A stretch of DNA of 44,793 nt from Oscillospiraceae bacterium (GTDB lineage: Bacteria > Bacillota > Clostridia > Oscillospirales > Oscillospiraceae): contig JAFTHT010000029.1 in NCBI GenBank assembly GCA_017457285.1, forward strand, positions 1 through 44,793. The letters run 5' to 3'. The position numbers were made by a program, and so were the translations under genes. The notes under the pieces are model-generated. The model saw nothing but the letters and a program-made list of their open reading frames with translations. It did no database searches and was not told the origin of the DNA. Positions 32,582-39,869 of this stretch are shown piece by piece (the first letter of the stretch is position 1; the number at the start of each line of letters is the position of its first letter).

Positions 32582-33895
32582 ATGTTTTCTTCTGCCTACG
32601 TTTGGGCAAAAATCGTCAATTACATGGAAGAACGGCTGGGTGCCGTCACCGTGTCCACCTGGTTCGATGACGCGGAGGTGGTGGAGCTGAACGATGAGCA
32701 GCTCATCATCTATTCCTCCTCGGATTTCCGCCGGGATATCATCCGCAGCCGCTGCACCGACCATATTCAGGAGGCCCTGAAGGAGATTTTTAACTCCAAT
32801 GCCAAGCTGATCGTCTTTGGCGACGAGGAGCTGGCTGCCCACAAATCCAAGGGCAAGCGCGCCAGCTCCATGGATTTTAACCCCCAGTTCACCTTCGACA
32901 ATTTCATCGTGGGCCCCTCCAACCGGATGGCCCACAGCGCCGCCATTGCCGTTTCCAAGGCCCCGGGGCAGGTCTACAACCCCCTGTTCATCTACGGCCC
33001 CCCCGGCGTGGGCAAGACCCACCTGCTCTACGCCATCGCCAACGGCATCCGCACCCAAATGCCCGACGCCAACATCGTCTACATCAAGGGCGACCAGTTC
33101 ACCAATGAGCTGGTGGACGCCATTCAGCTGGGCAAAAATGTGGAATTTCGCAGCAAATACCGGGAAGCTGACCTGTTTTTGATCGACGATATTCAGTTTA
33201 TCGCCGGTAAAGAGGCCACCCAGGAGGAATTTTTCCATACCTTCAACAAGCTCTACGAGGAGCACAAGCAGATCGTCATGACCTCCGACCGGAAGCCCGG
33301 TGATATGGCCACCCTGGAGGACCGGCTTCGCACCCGGTTCGAGTGGGGTCTGACCATCGATGTCCAGCCCCCGGATTACGAGACCCGAATGGCCATTCTG
33401 AAAAACAAGGCCCGCAGCCTGGGGCTGAGCCTGTCCGACGACGTGTGCAACTACATTGCCATCAACGTCACCAACAACGTCCGGCAGATTGAGGGTACCG
33501 TCAAGAAAATCCTGGCCTACCGGGATCTGAACGATATGCCCCTGGACCTGCCCAACGTGTCCCGGGCCATCAACGATATGTTCAAGTCCGAGGGCAACGC
33601 GGTGCCCACCCCCAGCCTGATTATCAGCCAGGTCTGCAAATTCTACTCCGTGGACGAGCCCACCCTCCGGGGCGCCCAGAAGAGCCGGGGCATCGCCGAG
33701 GCCCGGCAGGTGGCCATGTACCTGATCCGGAAGCTGACGAACCTGTCCTTCCCCCTGATTGGCGAGGAATTTGGCAAGGATCATACCACCGTCCTCTACA
33801 ACGTCAAAAAGGTAGAGCAAACCCTGAAAAAGGGCGACACCACCCTGCAAAATAATATCCGGGATATTACCGCCAATATCAACTCGTGTCTATAA
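32582..33895 (+). CDS. dnaA: Chromosomal replication initiator DnaA
   Basis: DnaA binds 9-mer boxes at oriC and opens the duplex. The 437-residue protein has domain I (VWAKIVNYMEERLG...STWF), a short linker, and an AAA+ domain with FTFDNFIVGPSNR, Walker A GPPGVGKTH (139-147) and Walker B DLFLIDDIQF. It ends in a DNA-binding domain with the signature GEEFGKDHTTVLYN. ATG 32582 has AAAGGAG upstream, and the sixteen extra residues of a longer frame from 32534 have no such site. The gene opens the replication cluster. Confidence 0.98.
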   Translation: MFSSAYVWAKIVNYMEERLGAVTVSTWFDDAEVVELNDEQLIIYSSSDFRRDIIRSRCTDHIQEALKEIFNSNAKLIVFGDEELAAHKSKGKRASSMDFNPQFTFDNFIVGPSNRMAHSAAIAVSKAPGQVYNPLFIYGPPGVGKTHLLYAIANGIRTQMPDANIVYIKGDQFTNELVDAIQLGKNVEFRSKYREADLFLIDDIQFIAGKEATQEEFFHTFNKLYEEHKQIVMTSDRKPGDMATLEDRLRTRFEWGLTIDVQPPDYETRMAILKNKARSLGLSLSDDVCNYIAINVTNNVRQIEGTVKKILAYRDLNDMPLDLPNVSRAINDMFKSEGNAVPTPSLIISQVCKFYSVDEPTLRGAQKSRGIAEARQVAMYLIRKLTNLSFPLIGEEFGKDHTTVLYNVKKVEQTLKKGDTTLQNNIRDITANINSCL

Positions 33896-33905
33896 TCCTG
33901 TCAAA

Positions 33906-34003
33906 GCCCGAAGGGCCGCGGCAATCCCCTGAAAGCATTTCAATTACGAAGCCACGGAGCAACCCTCAGGAGATTGCCACGTCGCTTCGCTCCTCACAAT
34001 GAC
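33906..34003. repeat. Family B copy inside the dnaA-dnaN origin region
   Basis: A degraded left arm (gcccgaagggccgcggcaatcccctg) and an intact right arm (aggagattgccacgtcgcttcgctcctcacaatgac) lie immediately after the dnaA stop and immediately before the DnaA-box cluster. Confidence 0.78.
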
Positions 34004-34008
34004 AAAAA

Positions 34009-34235
34009 AATTCCACAGGGGCTGTGGATTGTGAAAAAATTTCCTGTGGAAAACACCGGCCTCAAATTTTATTCCACACCCCCTGTGAATGGCTGTGGAA
34101 TTTTCCCCATCCCCCTGTGGAAAAAAAATCATTGGGGCTCTAAGCAAAATCCCACTTTTCCACATAAGTTTTCTCTACGGCTGTTATTACTAACCAAGTT
34201 ATTTACTGATATATTAAATAGATATATTTATCAGG
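34009..34235. other. oriC: DnaA-box cluster and AT-rich unwinding region, right part of oriC
   Basis: DnaA-like boxes include TGTGGAAAA (34045-34053, 34116-34124), TTTTCCACA (34156-34164), TGTGGATTG (34023), TGTGGAATT (34094) and AATTCCACA (34009). TTTTCCACA-type boxes outnumber the canonical TTATCCACA here. An AT-rich stretch (about 34182-34235, ttattactaacc...gatatatttatc) next to the last box is the likely unwinding element. Position between dnaA and dnaN is as in Bacillus. Confidence 0.8.
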
Positions 34236-34250
34236 AAAGGAAGAACCGCT

Positions 34251-35360
34251 ATGCGTTTTACCTGTGAAAAAAATATTCTGGTGACGGGTCTGAATATTGC
34301 GGGCCGGACCGTGGCCCAGAAGAGCAGTCTGACCGTAATCGAGGGCATCCTCTGCCAGACCACCGCCGAGGGGCTGGAGCTCACCGGCTACAATATGGAA
34401 ACCGGCATCACCTACCGCATCGACGCCGATGTGTCCGACCCCGGCCGGTGCATCCTGCCCAAGCTTTTCGGCGATATCATCCGGCGGCTGCCCGAGGGCC
34501 CCGTCACCGTGGTGGTGGACGAGAGCTACAAGGTTTCCATCCGGGCGGGCTACGCCTCCTTCTCCATTTCCGCGGAAAATGCCGAGGATTACCCCGAATT
34601 GCCCGATGTTGGCAGCGGCCGCAGCGTATCCATCCCTCAGCAGGAGCTGAAGGACCTGATTTCCGGCACCATTTTCGCCGTTTCCGAGAATCAGGGACGG
34701 CCTATCCATACCGGTGTCAAGTTTGAAGTGGAAGAAGATTCCATCTCCGCCATCGCCGTGGACGGCTTCCGGCTGGCCCGGCGGACCTACCACCCCGAAA
34801 TTCCCACGGGCCGGAAGCTGAGCTTCGTGGTGCCTGCGGCTGGCTTGAAGGAAGTTGAAAAAATCCTCTCCAATCCCGATGAGGATGCCGCTTTCACCCT
34901 GGGCCCCAAGCACATTCTGTTCCAGATCGGCAGCGCCACCCTGGTTTGCCGGCTGCTGGAGGGCGAATTCCTGGACTGGCGGAAGGTGGTGCCCACCAAC
35001 TGCCCGGTGAAGCTCTGCGCCCATGTGTCCGACCTGGCCTCTTCCATCGAGCGGGTGGGTCTGATCGTTTCCGAAAAGTATAAGAGCCCTGTGCGGTGCG
35101 TGTTCTCCAACCAGGTGCTGCTGCTGAAAACCAATACCACCATCGGCGCCGCCGAGGACCGCTGCGCCATCGCCGGGGACGGCAAGGAGCTGGAGATTGG
35201 CTTCAACGTCCGGTATCTGGCCGATGCCCTCCGGGTGATTCCCTCCGAGGAGGTCATTCTGGAGCTGACCAACGGCCTGAGCCCCATCGTCCTGACCCCC
35301 GCGGAGCAGAAATACGATTATTCTTACATGGTTCTGCCGGTGAGAATTAAGAATGGCTGA
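34251..35360 (+). CDS. dnaN: DNA polymerase III beta sliding clamp
   Basis: The beta clamp encircles DNA and tethers the replicative polymerase. The 369-residue length and three-fold repeated clamp domains are typical. Recognisable parts are MRFTCEKNILVTGLNIAGRTVAQKSSLTVIEGILC at the start, TGVKFEVEEDSISAIAVDGFRLARR in the middle and SPIVLTPAEQKYDYSYMVLPVRI at the C-terminus. AGGAAAGGAAG precedes ATG 34251. A family C pair separates it from the next gene. Confidence 0.97.
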   Translation: MRFTCEKNILVTGLNIAGRTVAQKSSLTVIEGILCQTTAEGLELTGYNMETGITYRIDADVSDPGRCILPKLFGDIIRRLPEGPVTVVVDESYKVSIRAGYASFSISAENAEDYPELPDVGSGRSVSIPQQELKDLISGTIFAVSENQGRPIHTGVKFEVEEDSISAIAVDGFRLARRTYHPEIPTGRKLSFVVPAAGLKEVEKILSNPDEDAAFTLGPKHILFQIGSATLVCRLLEGEFLDWRKVVPTNCPVKLCAHVSDLASSIERVGLIVSEKYKSPVRCVFSNQVLLLKTNTTIGAAEDRCAIAGDGKELEIGFNVRYLADALRVIPSEEVILELTNGLSPIVLTPAEQKYDYSYMVLPVRIKNG

Positions 35361-35366
35361 TCTACT

Positions 35367-35499
35367 GTAGGGGAGGGTCTTGACCCTCCCTCAACGTAGG
35401 ATGATTGAATCGTAAAAATCGCTACGAAACCGGATCGGTTCACACAGAATCGACAGCCCAGTCGTCGAAGGGTGAGGGAGGGTCAAGACCCTCCCCTAC
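35367..35499. mobile_element. Family C inverted pair between dnaN and the S4 gene
   Basis: Palindromes at 35367-35392 and 35474-35499 are exact inverses of each other and identical in core to 32225-32357. The pair starts seven bases after the dnaN stop, inside what is normally a continuous operon, so its hairpins may cause partial termination or RNA processing. Confidence 0.88.
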
Positions 35500-35532
35500 A
35501 AAAGCACTCTTTTTAGTTACAAGGAGATTTGA

Positions 35533-35784
35533 ATGAAAGTCGTCGTTAGAAAAAAGGAAAGCTCCATCCCCGTGGTCATCGGCACGGAGTTTATCAAGCT
35601 GGAATCCGCCATGAAGCTGGCGAACATTGTCCCCTCCGGGGGCTCCGCCAAGCTGGAGATCCAGCAGGGCTACGTCACCGTCAATGGCGAAACCTGCACC
35701 ATGCGGGGCAAAAAGCTCTACCCCGGGGATTCCTTCTCCTACGAGGGGGATACCTACCTGATTTGCATCCATGCACCTCAATAA
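35533..35784 (+). CDS. yaaA: S4-domain RNA-binding protein (YaaA/RlbA type)
   Basis: This 83-residue protein consists almost wholly of an S4 RNA-binding fold: IKLESAMKLANIVPSGGSAKLEIQQGYVTVNGE...RGKKLYPGDSFSYEGDTYLI. Members found between dnaN and recF in Bacillota are linked to ribosome assembly. ATG 35533 has AAGGAG upstream. Its end overlaps the recF start by 14 bases, giving tight coupling. The symbol follows Bacillus usage for this locus. Confidence 0.88.
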   Translation: MKVVVRKKESSIPVVIGTEFIKLESAMKLANIVPSGGSAKLEIQQGYVTVNGETCTMRGKKLYPGDSFSYEGDTYLICIHAPQ

Positions 35785-36871
35785 AATTTCCCTCCGGGGA
35801 TTTAGAAATTATGTCAACCTGGAATTGGACTTCGCCCCGGGGGTGAATCTGATCGTGGGGGACAATGCCCAGGGAAAAACCAACCTGCTGGAGGCCATAT
35901 CATATCTCGGCTCCGGCAAGAGCTTTCGGGCCCAAAAAACCGGGGAAATGGTTGGTTTTGGGGCAGAATTTGCGGATTTAGAGGGGGAAATCTTCGCCCA
36001 GGAGCGGAACCAGTCGGTTCGTTGGGTGCTGTTTCCCGGCAAGCCCCGGCTGCTCTACCGCAACGGGGCCAGGAAAAAATCCGCCGCCGATGTGGCCGGG
36101 CTGCTGCCTGCGGTGCTGTTCTGCCCGGAGGATTTGATGGTCCTGAAGGCCGGAGCCGCCCAGCGCCGCCGGTTCGGGGACCACGCCCTGTGCGCCCTGC
36201 GGCCCAATTACGATGCCGCTCTGGCGGAATATAACCGGATTCTGGAACAAAAAACCCGGATTTTGAAGGATAAAGAGGAAAATATCGCCGTTTTGGCAAT
36301 TTTACCGGAGTATAACGCCCGGCTGTGCCAGGTGGGGGCGCTGCTGATCTCCTACCGGGCCCGGTTTTACGATTCCCTTGGGAAAGCGGCGGCCAGATAC
36401 CATGGCCAGTTTTCCGGCGGGCTGGAGGATTTTTCCCTCCAATATAAGACGGTTTCCACCGTCACCGACCCCTTCGCTCCCATTGAGATTCTGCGAAAAC
36501 AGCTGGAGGAGCATCTGGAAAGCCACTACCGGGCGGAGCTGAGTTCCCTGCAGTGCCTCACCGGCCCCCATAAGGACGATTTTGACGTGACCCTCAACGG
36601 CATCTCCCTGAAAGCCTACGGCTCCCAGGGTCAGACCCGCACCGCCGCCATCAGCCTGAAGCTGGCCCAGCGGGAGCTGATGGCCCGGGAATGGGGGGAA
36701 GAGCCCATTCTGCTGCTGGACGACGTGCTCTCCGAGCTGGACGCCAAACGGCAGGATTTCGTCCTGAACCAAATCGACAAAGGCCAGGTTTTCATCACCT
36801 GCTGCGAACCGGGCAGGTTCACAAAATTGGGGAAAACAATCGAAATTAAAGAGGGACAATTGAAAGAATAA
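35771..36871 (+). CDS. recF: DNA replication/repair protein RecF
   Basis: RecF is an SMC-like ATPase that helps load RecA at gaps. The 366-residue protein has Walker A GDNAQGKTN near residue 30, the signature region ALKAYGSQGQTRTAAISLKLA and Walker B ILLLDDVLSELDAKRQ. ATG 35771 lies inside the upstream S4 gene. In Bacillus remB would follow; here a GIY-YIG element follows and remB is after gyrA and rnhA. Confidence 0.96.
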   Translation: MHLNKISLRGFRNYVNLELDFAPGVNLIVGDNAQGKTNLLEAISYLGSGKSFRAQKTGEMVGFGAEFADLEGEIFAQERNQSVRWVLFPGKPRLLYRNGARKKSAADVAGLLPAVLFCPEDLMVLKAGAAQRRRFGDHALCALRPNYDAALAEYNRILEQKTRILKDKEENIAVLAILPEYNARLCQVGALLISYRARFYDSLGKAAARYHGQFSGGLEDFSLQYKTVSTVTDPFAPIEILRKQLEEHLESHYRAELSSLQCLTGPHKDDFDVTLNGISLKAYGSQGQTRTAAISLKLAQRELMAREWGEEPILLLDDVLSELDAKRQDFVLNQIDKGQVFITCCEPGRFTKLGKTIEIKEGQLKE

Positions 36872-36873
36872 AT

Positions 36874-37362
36874 GTCATTGCGAGCAAGTTCGCACATTTG
36901 GAAAAAAACGAATGTCATTGCGAGCCAGTCCGCAGACTGGCGTGGCAATCCCCTGAGGTTTCCGATATCCTCAGGAGATTGCCACGCATCTTCGCCCTCG
37001 CAATGACAGAAAAAAACATAGGTGAAATCTATGCATTATTACGTATATATCCTGACAAATTCCAACAAAAATGTGATTTACACCGGTGTGACCAATGATT
37101 TGATCAGGCGTGTGTATGAACACAAACATCACTTGGATAAAGGCAGCTTTACAGATATATATAATGTAGAAAAACTGGTCTATTACGAAGAAACAAATGA
37201 TATCAAATCCGCCATTGAACGGGAAAAACAAATCAAGGGCTGGAATAGAAAGCATAAAAATAAACTGGTCGAAAGCAAAAATCCCCAGTGGGTGGATTTG
37301 TATGAAGGTCTCCTTTAACTGAGGGGATTGCCACGCCAGTGTGCGCACTGGCTCGCAATGAC
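36874..37362. mobile_element. Family B element carrying a GIY-YIG nuclease gene
   Basis: Left arms (36874-37007, including gtcattgcgagccagtccgc...tggcaatcccct at 36914) and an inverted right arm (37321-37362, ggggattgccacgcc...ctcgcaatgac) enclose a single gene. The arms next to the gene are complementary, so the unit has the design of a nuclease gene between cognate inverted repeats. It sits between recF and gyrB and ends about 24 bases before the gyrB start. Confidence 0.8.
37031..37318 (+). CDS. Small GIY-YIG endonuclease-like protein
   Basis: The 95-residue single-domain protein has YVYILT near the start, IYTGVTNDLIRRVYEHK as the second half of the GIY-YIG motif (VYI and YTG here) with a following arginine, and the UvrC/YhbQ-like ending KQIKGWNRKHKNKLVESKNPQWVDLYE. 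ATG 37031 is supported by AGGTGA six bases upstream. It is markedly more AT-rich than its neighbours, pointing to transfer. Flanking by inverted family B arms suggests it propagates or has been carried by these repeats. Confidence 0.88.
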   Translation: MHYYVYILTNSNKNVIYTGVTNDLIRRVYEHKHHLDKGSFTDIYNVEKLVYYEETNDIKSAIEREKQIKGWNRKHKNKLVESKNPQWVDLYEGLL

Positions 37363-37386
37363 ATGACTTTTCACAGGAGGAAGAAA

Positions 37387-39309
37387 ATGTCTGACGAAAA
37401 AGTAACACAGGAATATGGTGCGGAGCAGATTCAGGTTCTGGAAGGCCTGGAGGCTGTTCGGAAGCGGCCGGGTATGTACATCGGCTCTACCTCCAGCAGC
37501 GGTCTGCATCATCTGGTTTATGAAATTGTGGATAACTCCATCGATGAGGCCCTGGCGGGCTACTGCAAGCACATCACCGTCACCATCAACCCCGGGGATT
37601 CCATCACCGTCACCGATGACGGCCGTGGCATTCCCGTGGACATTCAGGCCCAGACCGGCAAGCCCGCTCTGGAAGTGGTGTTCACCGTGCTCCACGCCGG
37701 CGGTAAGTTCGGCGGCGGCGGCTACAAGGTTTCCGGCGGCCTCCATGGCGTGGGCGCTTCTGTGGTCAATGCCCTGTCGGAGTGGCTTCGGGTTCGGGTC
37801 CACAAAAATGGCAATATCTACGAAATGAAGTTCGCCCGGGGTCATATCACCCAGGAAATGACCATCGTGGGCAAAACCGACAAAACCGGCACCGAGGTTA
37901 CCTTCCAGCCCGACCCGGAGATGTTCGACACCACCGAATACGACTATGAAATCCTCCACACCCGGATGCGGGAGAAGGCCTTCCTGACCGCGGGCCTCAG
38001 CATCTCCATTACCGACAACCGGGGCGAGGAGCCCATGGGCGAAACCATGTGCTACGAAGGCGGCATCCGGGAGTTCGCCACCTGGTGCAACCGGAACAAA
38101 ACCCCCATCCACGAGGACGTTATCTACATGAGCGGCAACAAGGGGGATGCCTCCGCGGAAATCGCCATTCAATATAACGACGGCTACAACGAATTTATCC
38201 TCAGCTTCGCCAACGAGGTCAACACCCCCGAGGGCGGTATGCACGAAACCGGCTTCAAGACGGCCCTGACCCGGGTTCTGAACAACTACGGCGTGAAAAA
38301 CGGCATCATCAAGGGCGACGACAAGGTCACCGGCGAGGACTGCCGGGAGGGTATCACCGCCATCATCTCCGTGAAGCTGACGGATGCCCAGTTCGAGGGC
38401 CAGACCAAGGCCAAATTGGGCAACGCCTACATTCGGACTCTGGTGGACAGCATCGTTTCCGACCAGCTGGCCACCTATTTCGAGGAGCATCCGGCTACCG
38501 CCAAGACCATTCTGGAGAAGGCTATGATGGCCAACCGGGCCCGGGAAGCCGCCCGGAAGGCCCGGGACTCCATCCGCCGCAAGACCGGCCTGGAATCCGG
38601 CCAGATGCCCGACAAGCTCCAGGACTGCAACGAGCGGGACCCCAGCCTCTGCGAAATTTACATCGTCGAGGGTGACTCCGCTGCGGGCTCTGCCATCCAG
38701 GGCAGAGATTCCCGATTCCAGGCGATTTTGGCCATGTGGGGTAAAATGCTGAACGTGGAAAAGGCCCGGGCCGACAAAATCTACGGCAACGACAAGCTGT
38801 ACCCCCTGATCGTGGCCCTGGGCGCGGGCATCGGTGAGGAATTTGACATCGAAAAGCTCCGCTACCATAAGGTCATCATCATGTCCGATGCGGACGTGGA
38901 CGGCGCCCATATCCGGACGCTGCTGCTGACCTTCTTCTTCCGCTATATGCGGCCCCTGATCGAGAACGGCTACGTCTATTCCGCTGTGCCCCCTCTGTAC
39001 AAGCTGAAGCGGGGCAAGACGGAGCGGGTCGCCTATTCCGATGAGGAAAGAGACCAGGTTTCCGCCGAAATGCGGGGCGAAACCGGTGCAAAGGTTGACA
39101 TTTCCCGGTTCAAGGGTCTGGGCGAAATGGACCCCCACGAGCTGTGGGAAACCACCATGGACCCGGAAAAGCGGACCCTCCGCCGCATCACCCTGGACGA
39201 CGCCATCCGGGCCGACGCCATCTTCACCGTCCTCATGGGCGAACAGGTGGAACCCCGAAAGGAATGGATCGAGCGCAACGCAAAATACGCGATCAATATT
39301 GATATTTGA
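37387..39309 (+). CDS. gyrB: DNA gyrase subunit B
   Basis: This is the ATPase subunit of gyrase, which with GyrA introduces negative supercoils. The 640-residue protein has the GHKL ATPase motifs VRKRPGMYIGST, YEIVDNSIDEA, DDGRGIPVD and GGKFGGGGYKVSGGLHGVGASVVNALS. The TOPRIM domain has EGDSAAGSA and MSDADVDGAHIRTLLLTFFFRYM, and the end is GEQVEPRKEWIERNA. ATG 37387 is preceded by CAGGAGGAAG. The length is that of short bacterial GyrB without the enterobacterial insertion. Confidence 0.98.
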   Translation: MSDEKVTQEYGAEQIQVLEGLEAVRKRPGMYIGSTSSSGLHHLVYEIVDNSIDEALAGYCKHITVTINPGDSITVTDDGRGIPVDIQAQTGKPALEVVFTVLHAGGKFGGGGYKVSGGLHGVGASVVNALSEWLRVRVHKNGNIYEMKFARGHITQEMTIVGKTDKTGTEVTFQPDPEMFDTTEYDYEILHTRMREKAFLTAGLSISITDNRGEEPMGETMCYEGGIREFATWCNRNKTPIHEDVIYMSGNKGDASAEIAIQYNDGYNEFILSFANEVNTPEGGMHETGFKTALTRVLNNYGVKNGIIKGDDKVTGEDCREGITAIISVKLTDAQFEGQTKAKLGNAYIRTLVDSIVSDQLATYFEEHPATAKTILEKAMMANRAREAARKARDSIRRKTGLESGQMPDKLQDCNERDPSLCEIYIVEGDSAAGSAIQGRDSRFQAILAMWGKMLNVEKARADKIYGNDKLYPLIVALGAGIGEEFDIEKLRYHKVIIMSDADVDGAHIRTLLLTFFFRYMRPLIENGYVYSAVPPLYKLKRGKTERVAYSDEERDQVSAEMRGETGAKVDISRFKGLGEMDPHELWETTMDPEKRTLRRITLDDAIRADAIFTVLMGEQVEPRKEWIERNAKYAINIDI

Positions 39310-39319
39310 GAAAAGTGCC

Positions 39320-39841
39320 TTGCCCCCCTCATTTATGAGGGGGGTGCCCCGAAGGGGCGGGGGGAGTCTGTGAAACACGAAGTAAATAATGAAAAGTACG
39401 CAAAAGAACTCCGTCAAAACCAAACCCCCTGGGAACGAAAATTATGGTATTGCTTTCTAAAGCAATATCCCGTCCGATTTCAACGACAAAAGTGTATTGA
39501 TAATTATATTGTAGATTTCTACTGTTTTCGGGCAAAACTGGTCATAGAATTGGACGGCGGCGGACATTACGACCCTGAATCGGAGCGCAAAGACGCATTC
39601 AGAACATCAGTTTTGGAGAAATATGGGTTGAAAGTGCTGCGTTTTTGTAATTTAGATATAGATAAGAAATTTTACGGTGTATGTACCGTGATAGATGAAG
39701 AAGTGAAAAAAAGGATTTAGTATACTCCCCCCGGCGCTGCGCGCCACCCCCCTCGTAAACGCGGGGGGCAAGAAGCGGAGAAAATTAAGTATACTCCCCC
39801 CGGCGCTGCGCGCCACCCCCCTCATAAATGAGGGGGGCAAG
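39320..39841. mobile_element. Family A element carrying a DUF559 nuclease gene
   Basis: The left arm (39320-39367, TTGCCCCCCTCATTTATGAG...ggggcggggggagt) and two tandem right arms (39724-39771 and 39793-39841, actccccccggcgc...gaggggggcaag) are inverted relative to each other. They enclose one gene exactly where the gene-less family A copies have a 21-25-base spacer. It separates gyrB from gyrA and ends about 28 bases before the gyrA start. Confidence 0.85.
39370..39720 (+). CDS. DUF559-type endonuclease-like protein
   Basis: This 116-residue protein of the DUF559 family has a Vsr/PD-(D/E)XK-like fold. Diagnostic parts are RQNQTPWERKLWYCFL, RFQRQKCIDNYIVDFYC and KLVIELDGGGHYD, giving likely metal ligands D49, E60 and D62 with H66. 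A DNA-cutting role is inferred from the family. It starts with GTG 39370, whose ribosome site GGGGAG is part of the repeat arm. AT-rich composition contrasts with gyrB and gyrA. Placement between inverted family A arms suggests it is the mobility gene of this repeat family. Confidence 0.85.
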   Translation: MKHEVNNEKYAKELRQNQTPWERKLWYCFLKQYPVRFQRQKCIDNYIVDFYCFRAKLVIELDGGGHYDPESERKDAFRTSVLEKYGLKVLRFCNLDIDKKFYGVCTVIDEEVKKRI

Positions 39842-39869
39842 AGGGGGTGCAACATTATGGAGGTGCTCT

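Noticed and set aside
34009-34164. Reading the TTCCACA-rich stretch as only a dnaA terminator
   Set aside because: Some inverted pairs exist, but the number and both orientations of TGTGGAAAA-type 9-mers next to an AT-rich tract between dnaA and dnaN fit an origin better.
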